Source: Herbidospora galbida
Lineage (GTDB): Bacteria > Actinomycetota > Actinomycetes > Streptosporangiales > Streptosporangiaceae
Direction: 5' to 3'
Length of the DNA stretch: 64,000 nt
NCBI RefSeq assembly: GCF_005233835.1
Contig: NZ_SZQA01000021.1
Coordinates: forward strand, 62,001 to 126,000
Shown here one piece after another: positions 16,219 to 25,920 of this stretch. The notes under the pieces were generated by a model. That model saw only the letters and a program-made list of their open reading frames with translations, had not been told where the DNA came from and did no database searches. The translations under genes were made by a program, and so were the position numbers. Position 1 is the first letter of the stretch; each line of letters opens with the position of its first letter.

Positions 16219-18062
16219 TGCAGGTGGGCGTAGCGGCCGGGCGGGCCGGAGTGGCCGCCGTCCTCCACCTCCACCCGGAACAGCGGGTCGGCGCCCTTGG
16301 CGCGGAGCGCGGCCACCCACTTGGCCGGCTCGTGGACCAGCACCCGGGGGTCGTTCACCGCGCCCGTCACCAGCAGCGGGGGCAGGTCGCCCGACGGGAT
16401 GTTGTCGTACGGCGAGTAGGCGAGCATCCACGTGAAGTCCTCAAGGCGTCGTGGGTCGCCCCATTCGTCCCACTCGTTCACGGTCAGCGGGATGGTGTCG
16501 TCGAGCATCGTGGTGACGACGTCCACGAACGGGACCTCGGCCACCACCGCCGCCCACAGGTCGGGGCGCATGCCGTAGACGGCGGCCTGGAGGAGGCCGC
16601 CGGCCGACAGGCCGCGGGTGGCGATCTTCGAGACGTGACCGTCCAGCAGGAACTCGGCCGCGGCGATGTGGTCGGTGAAGGTCGTGGTCTTGCGCGACAA
16701 CCGGCCCGCCTGCCACCACGCGCGGCCCATCTCGCCGCCGCCCCTGACGTGGGCGTGGGCGAAGACCGCGCCCTGGTCGAGGAAGGCCGACAGGGCGGCG
16801 TCCCAGGTCGGGTCGAAGACGGCCTCGTAGGCGCCGTAACCGTAGAGGAGACAGGGGGCGGTCCCGTCGAGCGGCACGTCGGCGCGGCGGACGACCGTGA
16901 CGGGGATCCGCGCGCCGTCCGGAGCGGGGGCCCAGAGGCGTTCGCTCACGTAGCCGTCGTAACGGGGGTTCTCCTTCAGCAGCCTCCGGACGCCGGACGC
17001 GAGCGTCAGCCGCCACCACTGCGTCGGTTCGCTGTACGACCCCGTCTCGAAGATCACCGAATCGGTCAGGTACTCCTCGTTGTGCACCAGGGCGATCCGC
17101 CCGCAGGCGACGGGGGGATGCACCTCGTACGACGTACCGTCGTCGCCGAGCACCCGCAGCAGCGGGTCGCCGCCCCGGCGCAGCGTCAGCACCTTGTAGC
17201 CGTCGAAGCAGTCGACCGAGTGGATCCGCTCGCCGGGCAGCGGCGGCACGCCGACCACCCGGAACTCGGCATGCCCGTCGTCGGTCCAGGTCACCAGGCC
17301 GTCGAGGGTCGCGTCGCAGCGGTATTCGACGCCCGGACGCCGCCCGCCGACCGACTCGGGCACCCCGTCGACCACCGACCACACCTCGGTCGTGTCGCGG
17401 CTGGCGGCGGTGATGAGCAGGTGGGTGCCCGATCGGGTCGCCCGCACGGTCAGCTCGAAACGGCGGTCGCCCTCGCGGAGCACGACCTCGTCGGCGCCCG
17501 TGGCGATGTCGTATCGGCGTACCTCGCACGGGCGGTACACCTCGTCCACCACCGTGTAGTAGAACCACCCCTCCGACCAGCCGCCCGTGTAATAGGTGCC
17601 GCCGATGCTCACCGGCAGGTCGGTCATCGTCGACAAATCACGGAACCGCAGGTCATAGACCTCGTCGCCGGTCACGTCGATCGAGTAGGCCAGCCAGCGC
17701 CCGTCCGGCGACACCTCGCGCACGCCCAGTTCGACGTAATCGCCGAACGCGTCGAGGTCGAGCAGGACGTGGTCGGTCGCATCACGCTTTCGTCTGAATT
17801 CGCCGAACTCTCTTCCGGCGTCAATCTGCGTGTAGTAGACAAAGGCCCCATGACGCCAACTGACTGAAGACTCAGTCTCAGGCGTCCGTCCAGCCATTAT
17901 GGCTGCGAGGTGCTGCCGAAAGGGGGCGGTGTGGGCGATCCGGGACTCGTAGCGCCGCCGCTCGGAGACGAGCACATCGCGTACCGCCGCGGAGTCTCTC
18001 ATCCAGGCGTGGTCGTCGATCCGCTCGATGCCGTGCAGTTTGTGCACTACCGGGTGTGTCAT
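16167..18062 (-). CDS. S9A prolyl oligopeptidase / oligopeptidase B-like peptidase
   Basis: The protein has 631 residues. Residues 1-370 form a beta-propeller gate, beginning with DDHAWMRD as in oligopeptidase B. The C-terminal alpha/beta hydrolase domain holds YGYGAYE, the nucleophile Ser in RGLSAGGLL, the Asp in GAVNDPRV and the His in DGGHSGPPGR. It would cut short peptides after proline or basic residues. No signal peptide is present, so it acts in the cytoplasm. It diverges, across only 47 bp, from a dipeptide ABC operon with which it probably cooperates. Confidence 0.92.
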   Translation of the reverse strand: MTHPVVHKLHGIERIDDHAWMRDSAAVRDVLVSERRRYESRIAHTAPFRQHLAAIMAGRTPETESSVSWRHGAFVYYTQIDAGREFGEFRRKRDATDHVLLDLDAFGDYVELGVREVSPDGRWLAYSIDVTGDEVYDLRFRDLSTMTDLPVSIGGTYYTGGWSEGWFYYTVVDEVYRPCEVRRYDIATGADEVVLREGDRRFELTVRATRSGTHLLITAASRDTTEVWSVVDGVPESVGGRRPGVEYRCDATLDGLVTWTDDGHAEFRVVGVPPLPGERIHSVDCFDGYKVLTLRRGGDPLLRVLGDDGTSYEVHPPVACGRIALVHNEEYLTDSVIFETGSYSEPTQWWRLTLASGVRRLLKENPRYDGYVSERLWAPAPDGARIPVTVVRRADVPLDGTAPCLLYGYGAYEAVFDPTWDAALSAFLDQGAVFAHAHVRGGGEMGRAWWQAGRLSRKTTTFTDHIAAAEFLLDGHVSKIATRGLSAGGLLQAAVYGMRPDLWAAVVAEVPFVDVVTTMLDDTIPLTVNEWDEWGDPRRLEDFTWMLAYSPYDNIPSGDLPPLLVTGAVNDPRVLVHEPAKWVAALRAKGADPLFRVEVEDGGHSGPPGRYAHLHYEAEIFSFVLEELKKT

Positions 18063-18109
18063 GGCAGGACAGTACCGATTTGGAGCGACTCCCGCCCCCG
18101 GAGGACGAT

Positions 18110-19915
18110 ATGCACCATTTCGTCATCAGAGCACTGACCTTCGCACTCGCCGGAGGGCTCCTGTCCACCCCCCTCAGTCCGGCGGCGCCCGCCCCGAAAC
18201 TGACCTTCACCATCGGCATCCAGTCGGATGTCGACTCCACGAACCCGTTCACGGGCATCGTCGTGGAGGCCTATGAGACCTACGCGCTCATGTACGACTA
18301 CCTCACCACCTCCAGCGCCAAGGACGTCTCACCGCAGCCGTCCCTCGCCGAGTCCTACAGCGAGGCGCCGGACAAGAAGTCGTGGACGTACAAGATCAGA
18401 GCCGGGGTGAAATGGTCGGACGGGCAACCGCTGACCGCGCGCGACGCCGCGTACACCTTCAACCGGATCATCGGCGGCGACTTCGAGCAGACCAACTACG
18501 GCAACTACGTCGCCAACATCGACAAGGCCGAGGCGACCGACGACACCACGCTCGTCCTGCACGTCAAGAAGCCCACCCCGATCATGGAACGGCTGGCCGT
18601 GCCGATCCTGCCCGAGCACGTCTGGAAGGACGTCGACGCGAAGGCGGTCAAGTCGTACGCGAACGAACCCCAGGACGGTCAGCCGGTCGTCGGCTCCGGG
18701 CCCTTCCAGCTGGTCGAGCGGCGGAAGGGGCAGTACCTCCGGTTCGCCGCGAACAAGAACTACTGGCAGGGCGCGCCCAAGTTCGACGAACTGGTCTTCC
18801 GGGTGTTCACCAACGCCGACGCCGAGGCGCAGGCGCTGGTCCGGGGCGAGATCGACTTCGCCTACGACCTGCAGAGCAACGTCTTCAACTCGCTCAAGGA
18901 CAAGCCCGGGGTGACGACGCGGAGCTCGGAGTACTCCGGGTTCAACGAGATCGCCTTCAACACCGGCGCGGCCCTGGCCGACGGCACCCCGATCGGCGAC
19001 GGGCATGAGGCGCTGAAGAACAAGCAGGTCCGGCTGGCCATCTCGCACGCCATCGACCGGCAGACCCTCGTCGACCGGGTGCTCAACGGGCACGGGTCGC
19101 CCGGTGACGCGTTCATCCCGCCGGTCTATCCGCTGCTGCACTACACGCCGACCGCGCCGCAGAACTTCGACCTGGCCAAGGCCGACCAGCTGCTCGACGC
19201 GGCCGGATATCCGAAGAAGGCCGACGGCACGCGGTTCGCGCTGCGGCTGTTCGCGCGGCAGGAGTCGCAGGACTCGCAGAGCACCGCGGAGTTCGTGAAG
19301 AGCTGGCTGAAGGAGGTCGGCATCGACGTCACCGTCAAGGTGATGTCGGAGGACACCCTCACCGAGGTGATCGGCCAGGGCGACTACGACATGTTCGAGT
19401 GGGGCTGGGTGGTCGAACCCGACCCCGACTACCAGATGTCGGTCTTCACCTGCGGCAAGCGCAGCTACAAGGACGGCGACTCGATCTACGCCGACCTGTC
19501 GGACTCCTTCTACTGCAACCCCGCCTACGACGAGCTCTACGAGCAGCAGGCCGGCGAGACCGACCAGGCGAAGCGGGCCGAACTGGCCAAGCGGATGCAG
19601 CAGCTGGTCTACGACGACGCGGCGTACGCGATCACCTACTACTACAACGACCTGGTCGCCTACCGGAGCGACCGCTGGTCGGGCTTCACCGCGCAGCCCG
19701 ACCCGCACGGGTCGCTGCTGTTCCAGTACGGCATCCACTCCTACCTGACGATCGCGCCCGCCACGGCCGCCGATCCGCAGGCGGCGGCCGAGACGCCGTC
19801 AGAAGGCAGTCTGGGGTTGATCATCACCGTGGCCGTTGGGGTGCTCCTCCTGGGAGGCGCGGGGTTCCTGGCGCTGCGGCGGCGCTCGTCGGTCTCCGCC
19901 GACGACCGGGAGTGA
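18110..19915 (+). CDS. family 5 peptide-binding protein with C-terminal membrane anchor
   Basis: The protein is 601 residues from ATG 18110, preceded by GGAGGAC. A signal peptide (FVIRALTFALAGGLL, cleavage near PAAPA) lacks a lipobox Cys. The body matches SBP family 5 (DppA/OppA) with LTFTIGIQSDVDSTNPF, WSDGQPLTARDAAYTF and AISHAIDRQTLVDRVL. Instead of a lipid anchor it ends with one transmembrane helix (LIITVAVGVLLLGGAGFLAL) and the basic tail RRRSS. It delivers peptides to the permeases encoded four bases downstream. This is the first gene of a seven-gene operon. Confidence 0.92.
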   Translation: MHHFVIRALTFALAGGLLSTPLSPAAPAPKLTFTIGIQSDVDSTNPFTGIVVEAYETYALMYDYLTTSSAKDVSPQPSLAESYSEAPDKKSWTYKIRAGVKWSDGQPLTARDAAYTFNRIIGGDFEQTNYGNYVANIDKAEATDDTTLVLHVKKPTPIMERLAVPILPEHVWKDVDAKAVKSYANEPQDGQPVVGSGPFQLVERRKGQYLRFAANKNYWQGAPKFDELVFRVFTNADAEAQALVRGEIDFAYDLQSNVFNSLKDKPGVTTRSSEYSGFNEIAFNTGAALADGTPIGDGHEALKNKQVRLAISHAIDRQTLVDRVLNGHGSPGDAFIPPVYPLLHYTPTAPQNFDLAKADQLLDAAGYPKKADGTRFALRLFARQESQDSQSTAEFVKSWLKEVGIDVTVKVMSEDTLTEVIGQGDYDMFEWGWVVEPDPDYQMSVFTCGKRSYKDGDSIYADLSDSFYCNPAYDELYEQQAGETDQAKRAELAKRMQQLVYDDAAYAITYYYNDLVAYRSDRWSGFTAQPDPHGSLLFQYGIHSYLTIAPATAADPQAAAETPSEGSLGLIITVAVGVLLLGGAGFLALRRRSSVSADDRE

Positions 19916-19919
19916 GCCG

Positions 19920-20861
19920 GTGCGCGGCTACGTCCTGAAGAAGGTCGGCTGGTCGATCGGCACCCTGCTGTTCGTCGTGGTCTTCAACTTCTTCCTGTTC
20001 CGGCTGCTGCCGGGCGACCCGATCGGCCTCTACACGCGGGGCCGGAACATGTCGCCCGAGCAGCTGATCAGGCTGCGCCAGCAGCTCAACCGGCCCATCG
20101 GCGAGCAGTTCGTCGAGTACCTGGCCAACCCGTTCGCCTCGGCGATCAACTCGACCCGGTTCAACCGGCCGGTCTGGGAGATCATCGGCGAACGGGTCTG
20201 GCCGACCGTGCTGCTCGTTGGCACCGCCGTCCTGGTGGCGGCGGTGGCCGGGGTCTGGCTGGGCATCCGCAGCGGGTGGCGGCGCGGGTCGCGGTTCGAC
20301 CGGATCACGACCGGCACGACCAACACGCTCTACGCGATGCCGGAGTTCTGGGTCGGCATGATGCTGATCATGTGGCTGCCGTTCTTCCCGAGCGGCGGCA
20401 TCAACTCGGTGGGGGTGTCGGGCTTCTTCGCGACGGCCGTGGACACCGCCTGGCACATGGTCCTGCCGGTGACCGCGCTCGCCATCGTCTACCTGGCCGA
20501 ATACACCTCGATCATGCGGGCGTCGCTGGTCGACGAGCTGCGGCAGGACTACCTGACGCTGGCCCGCGCCAAGGGCCTGCGGGAGGACCTGGTCAGGCGG
20601 CGGCACGCGGTGCCGAACGCGCTGCTGCCGACCATGACGCTCATCTTCCTCAACCTCGGCTTCGTGATCGGCGGGGCCATCACCGTCGAGTACGTCTTCT
20701 CCTGGCCCGGTCTGGGGCTGCTCACCGCCGAGGCGCTGCGCGGGCCCGACATCCCCCTGCTGCAGGCGGTGTTCCTGCTCTTCTCCCTCGGGGTGATCGT
20801 GTTCACACTGCTGGCGGACCTGCTGTACGCCGTACTGGACCCACGGGTGAGCACCCAGTGA
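19920..20861 (+). CDS. peptide ABC transporter permease, DppB type
   Basis: The protein is 313 residues from GTG 19920, four bases after the binding-protein stop; the longer frame overlaps that gene and is not used. It has the DppB N-terminus (LLFVVVFNFFLFRLLPGDP), about six transmembrane helices and the EAA loop EYTSIMRASLVDELRQDYLTLARAKGL that contacts the ATPase. Its stop overlaps the next gene by four bases. Confidence 0.93.
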   Translation: MRGYVLKKVGWSIGTLLFVVVFNFFLFRLLPGDPIGLYTRGRNMSPEQLIRLRQQLNRPIGEQFVEYLANPFASAINSTRFNRPVWEIIGERVWPTVLLVGTAVLVAAVAGVWLGIRSGWRRGSRFDRITTGTTNTLYAMPEFWVGMMLIMWLPFFPSGGINSVGVSGFFATAVDTAWHMVLPVTALAIVYLAEYTSIMRASLVDELRQDYLTLARAKGLREDLVRRRHAVPNALLPTMTLIFLNLGFVIGGAITVEYVFSWPGLGLLTAEALRGPDIPLLQAVFLLFSLGVIVFTLLADLLYAVLDPRVSTQ

Positions 20862-21742
20862 CGGCGATCACCTGGCAGCGGCGGCGCGCCACCGCCTCGC
20901 GGTTCTGGGCCGACTTCCGCTCGCACCGGTCGGCGCTGGCCGGGCTGGGCATCCTGCTGTTCTTCGGGCTCGTCGCCGTGTTCGCCTCGGTGCTCGCCGA
21001 CCCCGCCGGGCTGGACGTCACCAAGGCGACCGCCCCGGCGCACGCCGCCCCGTCGGCCGACTACTGGCTCGGCACCGACCAGAACGGCCGGTCGGTGCTC
21101 ACCCTGCTCATCCACGGCACCCGGGTGTCGCTGATCGTCGGGCTCGCGGCCACCGCCATCGCCATCGTCATCGGGACGATCGTCGGGATCATGGCCGGGT
21201 TCTACGGCGGCTGGGCGCGCTCGACGCTGATGGGGTTCACCGACTGGTTCCTGGTCATCCCGTTCCTGCCGCTGGCCATCGTGATGGCCACCGTGCTGGG
21301 GGCCTCGCTGCTGAACATCGTCATCGTCATCGGGGTGACGTCGTGGCCCGGCACGGCGCGGCTGGTCTGCGCGCAGACGCTGAGCGTGCGGGAGCGGCCG
21401 TACATGGAACGGGCGCGGGCGCTCGGCGGCGGCGACTGGCACCAGATGACCCGGCACATCCTGCCCAATGTGATGCCGCTCGTGCTGGCCCACGTGGTGC
21501 TGACCGTGTCGGTGGCGATCCTGTCGGAGACGACCCTGTCGTTCCTCGGGCTGGGCGACCCGACGCGGCCGTCGTGGGGCTACATCCTCGACAACGCCTA
21601 CGGGACCGGGGCGATGTCGAACGGCGAATGGTGGTTCGTGCTGCCGCCGGGCCTGTGCGTGGTGCTGGTGGTTCTGGCGTTCACGCTGGTCGGGCGGGCT
21701 TTGGAGGTCGTGCTCAACCCACGGCTGCGGGAGGGATCATGA
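20858..21742 (+). CDS. peptide ABC transporter permease, DppC type
   Basis: The protein is 294 residues from GTG 20858. It has the DppC N-terminus (RSHRSALAGLGILLFFGLVAVFA), then WLGTDQNGRSVLTLLIHGTRVSL, and the EAA loop (RPYMERARALGGGDWHQMTRHILPN). Together with the preceding gene it forms the membrane channel. Both ends overlap neighbours by four bases, so expression is tightly coupled. Confidence 0.93.
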   Translation: MTAITWQRRRATASRFWADFRSHRSALAGLGILLFFGLVAVFASVLADPAGLDVTKATAPAHAAPSADYWLGTDQNGRSVLTLLIHGTRVSLIVGLAATAIAIVIGTIVGIMAGFYGGWARSTLMGFTDWFLVIPFLPLAIVMATVLGASLLNIVIVIGVTSWPGTARLVCAQTLSVRERPYMERARALGGGDWHQMTRHILPNVMPLVLAHVVLTVSVAILSETTLSFLGLGDPTRPSWGYILDNAYGTGAMSNGEWWFVLPPGLCVVLVVLAFTLVGRALEVVLNPRLREGS

Positions 21743-22698
21743 GCCTGCTGGAGTTGCGGGACCTGTCGGTCACCTACGCCGGAGACGTCCCCGCCGTGCG
21801 CGGGGTCTCGCTGAGCGTCGCGCCGGGCGAGGTGCTCGGCGTCGCGGGCGAGTCGGGGTGCGGCAAGTCGACCATCACCAACGCGGTGCTGCGGCTGCTG
21901 CCGAAGTCGGCGCGGGTCGGCGGGTCGGTGCTGCTCGACGGCGAGGACGTCTACGGGATGTCGTTCGGCCGCCTGCGGGCCATCAGGTGGGCGACCGCGT
22001 CGATCGTGTTCCAGGGCGCGCTGCACTCGCTGAACGCGGTGCAGACCATCGGCCGCCAGATCGCCGAGCCGATCCTGCTGCACGAGCCGGCGACCACCCG
22101 GAAGGAGGCCGACCGGCGGGTCGGCGAACTGCTGGAGCAGGTCGGGCTGCCGGCCCGGCGCGCCCGCGACCACCCCCACCAGCTCTCCGGCGGCCAGCGG
22201 CAGCGGGTGATGATCGCGCTCGCGCTGGCCTGCCGGCCCCGGCTCGTCATCGCCGACGAGCCGACCACCGCGCTCGACGTGATGGTCCAGGCGCAGGTGC
22301 TGGAACTACTGTCGGGGCTGGTCAGAGACCTGGGGCTGGCGCTGGTGCTGATCTCCCACGACCTGTCGGTGCTCGGCACGACCTGTGACCGGGTCGCGGT
22401 CATGTACGCCGGCAAGGTCGTCGAGGAGGGCCCGGCCTCGGTGGTGTTCGACGACTCGCGCCACCCCTACTCCGGGGCGCTGGCCGGGGCGTTCCCGCGC
22501 GTCGGCGACCCCCGGTTCCGCTACGCGCCCGCCGGGCTGGCCGGCGATCCGCCCTATCCGGGCGACCTGCCGACCGGATGCCCGTTCCATCCCCGGTGCC
22601 CGGTCGCCTTCGACCGGTGCTCGTCGGCCGACGTCGAGCTGATCCAGGTGTCGGCCGGGCGGCGGGCCGCCTGCCTGCTCGCGGAGGAGGGGTCATGA
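21739..22698 (+). CDS. peptide ABC transporter ATPase, DppD type
   Basis: The protein is 319 residues from ATG 21739. It has Walker A GESGCGKST, signature LSGGQRQRV, Walker B LVIADEPTTALD and switch His in LISHDLSV. The C-terminal oligopeptide-transporter motif has Cys residues (GCPFHPRCPVAFDRC), as in DppD/OppD proteins that hold an iron-sulfur cluster. It powers import together with the DppF-type subunit encoded next. Confidence 0.94.
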   Translation: MSLLELRDLSVTYAGDVPAVRGVSLSVAPGEVLGVAGESGCGKSTITNAVLRLLPKSARVGGSVLLDGEDVYGMSFGRLRAIRWATASIVFQGALHSLNAVQTIGRQIAEPILLHEPATTRKEADRRVGELLEQVGLPARRARDHPHQLSGGQRQRVMIALALACRPRLVIADEPTTALDVMVQAQVLELLSGLVRDLGLALVLISHDLSVLGTTCDRVAVMYAGKVVEEGPASVVFDDSRHPYSGALAGAFPRVGDPRFRYAPAGLAGDPPYPGDLPTGCPFHPRCPVAFDRCSSADVELIQVSAGRRAACLLAEEGS

Positions 22699-23627
22699 GC
22701 GCACTGGCCGCACGCGGCGTCCGGGTCCGCTTCGGCGCGGCCCGCGCGGTCGACGGGGTCGACCTGGAGATCGGTTCCGGCGAGATCGTCGCGCTGGTCG
22801 GGGAGTCCGGGTGCGGCAAGTCGTCGCTGGCCCGTGCCCTTCTCGGGCTCGTACGCCCCTCCGACGGCACCGTCGAGTGCGCCGACCGCCCGCTCGACTA
22901 CCGCCGGTTGAAGGCGTTCCGGCGGCACGTCCAGCTCGTCCTCCAGGACCCCAGCGGGTCTTTGAACCCCCGCCACACCGTCTACGAGGCCGTGGCCGAG
23001 GGGCTCAGGATCCACAAGGTGCCCGGCGACGAGCGCGAACTGGTCGCCGCCGCGCTGGCCAAGGCCGGGCTGCGCCCGCCGGAGCGGTTCTTCCTCCGCT
23101 ACCCGCACGAGCTGTCCGGCGGGCAGCGGCAGCGGGTGGTGATCGCCGGGGCGCTCGTGCTGGAACCCGACGTGCTGGTCGCCGACGAGCCCGTGTCGTC
23201 GCTCGACGCCTCGGTGCGCGGGGAGATCCTGGCGCTGCTGCTCCGGCTGCGCGCCGAGCTCGGGCTGTCGCTGCTGGTGGTGACGCACGACCTCGGGCTG
23301 GCGTGGAACATCGCCGACCGGGTGGCGGTCATGTATCTGGGCCGCATCGTCGAGACCGGCGACACGGCCGAGGTGCTGACGGCGCCGCGGCATCCGTACA
23401 CCAAGGCGCTGCTGTCGGTCGTTCCGGAGATCGCCCGGCAGGAGCCGATCGTGCTGAAGGGCGAGACCCCGGATCCGTCCAGGATTCCGGCCGGCTGCCG
23501 CTTCCGGCCCCGATGCCCGGCCTACGCCGCCGGGCTCCCCGCCGAACTGGCGGAACGTTGCGAGAAGGAGAGCCTGCCCGTGCTGCCCGCCGACCGCGGC
23601 CACCATGCCGCCTGTGTCCTGCCATGA
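22695..23627 (+). CDS. peptide ABC transporter ATPase, DppF type
   Basis: The protein is 310 residues from ATG 22695, behind GGAGGAGGGG. It has Walker A GESGCGKSS, signature LSGGQRQRV, Walker B VLVADEPVSSLD, and a Cys-containing C-terminal segment (GCRFRPRCPAY). The P-loop Ser in place of Thr is common in this subunit. Its stop overlaps the M20 peptidase start, linking transport to intracellular peptide hydrolysis. Confidence 0.94.
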   Translation: MSALAARGVRVRFGAARAVDGVDLEIGSGEIVALVGESGCGKSSLARALLGLVRPSDGTVECADRPLDYRRLKAFRRHVQLVLQDPSGSLNPRHTVYEAVAEGLRIHKVPGDERELVAAALAKAGLRPPERFFLRYPHELSGGQRQRVVIAGALVLEPDVLVADEPVSSLDASVRGEILALLLRLRAELGLSLLVVTHDLGLAWNIADRVAVMYLGRIVETGDTAEVLTAPRHPYTKALLSVVPEIARQEPIVLKGETPDPSRIPAGCRFRPRCPAYAAGLPAELAERCEKESLPVLPADRGHHAACVLP

Positions 23628-24904
23628 GCGACGTCGGGACGATCTGCTCCGATCTGATCAGGATCGACACCACCAACGAGGGCGACAATCGCGGCCGGGG
23701 CGAACGGGCTGCGGCCGAGTACGTCGCCACCGTGCTCTCCGACGCCGGCGTCGAGGCGACGATCCTGGAGTCGTCGCGCGGACGGTCGAACGTGGTCGCC
23801 CGCGTGCGCGGCTCCTCCGACGGCGACCCGTTCCTGATCCACGGCCACCTCGACGTGGTGCCCGCCGTCGCGGGCGACTGGGCCGTCCACCCGTTCTCGG
23901 GCGAGATCGTCGACGGGGTCGTCTGGGGACGCGGCGCGGTCGACATGAAGGGCACCTGCGCGATGACCCTCGCCCTCGTGCGGGACTGGGCCGCGCGCGG
24001 CGTCCGGCCGTCGCGCGACGTCGTGCTCGCCTTCACGGCCGATGAGGAGGCGACCGGGGAGTACGGGTCGTACTTCCTGGCCCGTGACCACGCAGGCCTG
24101 TTCGAGGGGGTCCGCGAGGCGATCAGCGAAGACGGCGGCTACTGCGTCGTCCACGAGGGCAAACGCGTCTATCCCGTGGCGGTCGGCGAGCAGGGCATGG
24201 CGTGGATGCGGCTGACCGCCGAGGGCGTCGCCCAGCACGGCTCGCTCCGCGCGGTCGACAACGCGGTCGCCGAGATGTGCCACGCGATGTCGCGGCTGGC
24301 GTCGTACGAGTGGCCGATCCAGCTGACCCCCGGCGTCGTGAGCATGCTCGACGGGATCTCCCGGGCGCTCGGCCGCCCCCTCGACCTGTCGGACCTCGAC
24401 GGCGAGGCCCGGCGGCTCGGCCAGGTCGGCGAGCTGTTCGCCCACGTGCTGCGCAACTCGGCGAACGTGACCATGCTGGACGCCGGATACAAGGTCAACG
24501 TGATCCCCGGGTCGGCGTCCGCGCAGGTCGACGGCCGGTTCCTGCCCGGCTCCCGGGACGAGTTCCTGGCCACCGTCGACTCGCTGCTCGGGCCGAAGGT
24601 CCGCCGCGAGTTCATCTGCTTCGAGGACGCGCCGGAGGCCGACCCGGGAGGCCCCACCTTCGACGCGCTGTGCGCGTCACTGGTCGCCGAGGACCCCGCC
24701 GCGCTGCCGATCCCGTACGTGATGAGCGGCGGCACCGACGCCAAGGCGTTCAACGAACTGGGGATCGTGACCTACGGCTTCGCGCCGCTGGCGCTGCCCG
24801 AGGGGTTCGACTACAACGCCATGTTCCACGGGGTGGACGAGCGGGTGCCGGTCAGCGCGCTGGAGTTCGGCGTACGGGTGCTCGACCGGTTCTTCCGCCC
24901 GTGA
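23624..24904 (+). CDS. M20-family metallopeptidase/deacylase
   Basis: The protein is 426 residues from ATG 23624. Zinc-site motifs are in order: LIHGHLDVVPA (His and catalytic Asp), GRGAVDMKG (bridging Asp), FTADEEATGEYGS (catalytic Glu and ligand) and the final His in MFHGVDERVP. The inserted dimerisation domain is present. Family members cleave dipeptides or N-acyl amino acids. Being embedded in a peptide importer operon suggests it works on the imported substrate. Confidence 0.92.
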   Translation: MSDVGTICSDLIRIDTTNEGDNRGRGERAAAEYVATVLSDAGVEATILESSRGRSNVVARVRGSSDGDPFLIHGHLDVVPAVAGDWAVHPFSGEIVDGVVWGRGAVDMKGTCAMTLALVRDWAARGVRPSRDVVLAFTADEEATGEYGSYFLARDHAGLFEGVREAISEDGGYCVVHEGKRVYPVAVGEQGMAWMRLTAEGVAQHGSLRAVDNAVAEMCHAMSRLASYEWPIQLTPGVVSMLDGISRALGRPLDLSDLDGEARRLGQVGELFAHVLRNSANVTMLDAGYKVNVIPGSASAQVDGRFLPGSRDEFLATVDSLLGPKVRREFICFEDAPEADPGGPTFDALCASLVAEDPAALPIPYVMSGGTDAKAFNELGIVTYGFAPLALPEGFDYNAMFHGVDERVPVSALEFGVRVLDRFFRP

Positions 24905-25920
24905 TCGGCGTCTGGTCCCCGGCGACGCTGCGGCACGACCCGTCGGCCGAGATCTGGATCGGCCTGCGCACCCCCGGCACCGAGGTGGCCGAACGGGTCC
25001 GCCGCATCCAAGAGAACGTGCCCCTGACGTGGGTCGACGCGGACGAGGTGCCGTGGGACGTGCTGACCTCGGTGCACGCCGAGGGCATGCTGCGCCACCT
25101 GCGGGACGTGTACGCCGAGTGGGTCGCGGCCGGCTACCCGCAGGACCGGGTGGTGCCCTACGTGTTCCCCACGCCGGCCATGCTGGGCGGCATGCCCGGC
25201 CGGGTGCCCGCGGCGGTGCACGGGCGGGCGGGGCTGTACGCGTACGACACGATGACCCTGGTCGGGCCGGGAACCTGGGAGGCCGCCCTGGCGGCGGCCG
25301 GCGCCGCCTGGACCGCCGCCCGCCGGGTGTCCGGCGGGCCCGCCTACGCGCTGTGCCGCCCACCCGGGCACCACGCGACGCGGGACGGCTACGGCGGCTC
25401 CTGCTACCTGAACAACGCGGCCGTCGCCGCCGCGACGCTGCGCGGCGAGGGCTACGCGAAGGTCGCCGTCATCGACGTGGACGCCCACCACGGGAACGGG
25501 ACGCAGGCCATCTTCTGGGACCGCGACGACGTCTTCTACGGCAGCGTCCACGTCGACCCGGGCGCGGGCTGGTTCCCCCACTACGTGGGCTTCGCCGACG
25601 AGACCGGCGGCGGGACGACCCTCAACGTCCCCGTCGCGCCGGAATCGGGGGACGCGGTGTGGCTGGCCGGGGTCACCCGGCTGTGCGAGGCGGCGGCCCG
25701 GTTCGGGGCGGAGGCCCTGGTGGTCTCACTCGGGGTGGACGCCGCCGCCGACGATCCGGAGAGCCCGCTGCGGATCAGCCGGGAGGGCTACTTCGAGACG
25801 GGTCGGCTGCTCGGCGGGCTCGGGCTGCCGACGGTGGCGGTGCAGGAGGGCGGCTACCACCTGGAGACCCTCGGGCCGCTGGTGGCGGCCACGCTGCGCG
25901 GAATTCAGTCGCCTTCGTAG
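24901..25920 (+). CDS. class II HDAC / acetylpolyamine amidohydrolase-like enzyme
   Basis: The protein is 339 residues from GTG 24901, overlapping the M20 stop by four bases. Diagnostic motifs are intact: CRPPGHHAT (active-site His pair), VIDVDAHHGNGTQ (zinc Asp and His), YGSVHVDPG, and the second zinc Asp in SLGVDAAADDPESPL. Bacterial relatives remove acetyl or other acyl groups from polyamines or small amides. As the last gene of the peptide operon it may deacetylate an imported N-acylated peptide or a polyamine-like product. Its 3' end overlaps the convergent ATPase pseudogene by 16 bp. Confidence 0.9.
   Translation: MIGVWSPATLRHDPSAEIWIGLRTPGTEVAERVRRIQENVPLTWVDADEVPWDVLTSVHAEGMLRHLRDVYAEWVAAGYPQDRVVPYVFPTPAMLGGMPGRVPAAVHGRAGLYAYDTMTLVGPGTWEAALAAAGAAWTAARRVSGGPAYALCRPPGHHATRDGYGGSCYLNNAAVAAATLRGEGYAKVAVIDVDAHHGNGTQAIFWDRDDVFYGSVHVDPGAGWFPHYVGFADETGGGTTLNVPVAPESGDAVWLAGVTRLCEAAARFGAEALVVSLGVDAAADDPESPLRISREGYFETGRLLGGLGLPTVAVQEGGYHLETLGPLVAATLRGIQSPS

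Noticed and set aside
14823-17867. Very long plus-strand open frame of about 1000 codons opposite the BenE and oligopeptidase genes
   Set aside because: It is a high-GC shadow: Arg- and Gly-rich, no domain, and it covers genes with clear families on both strands.
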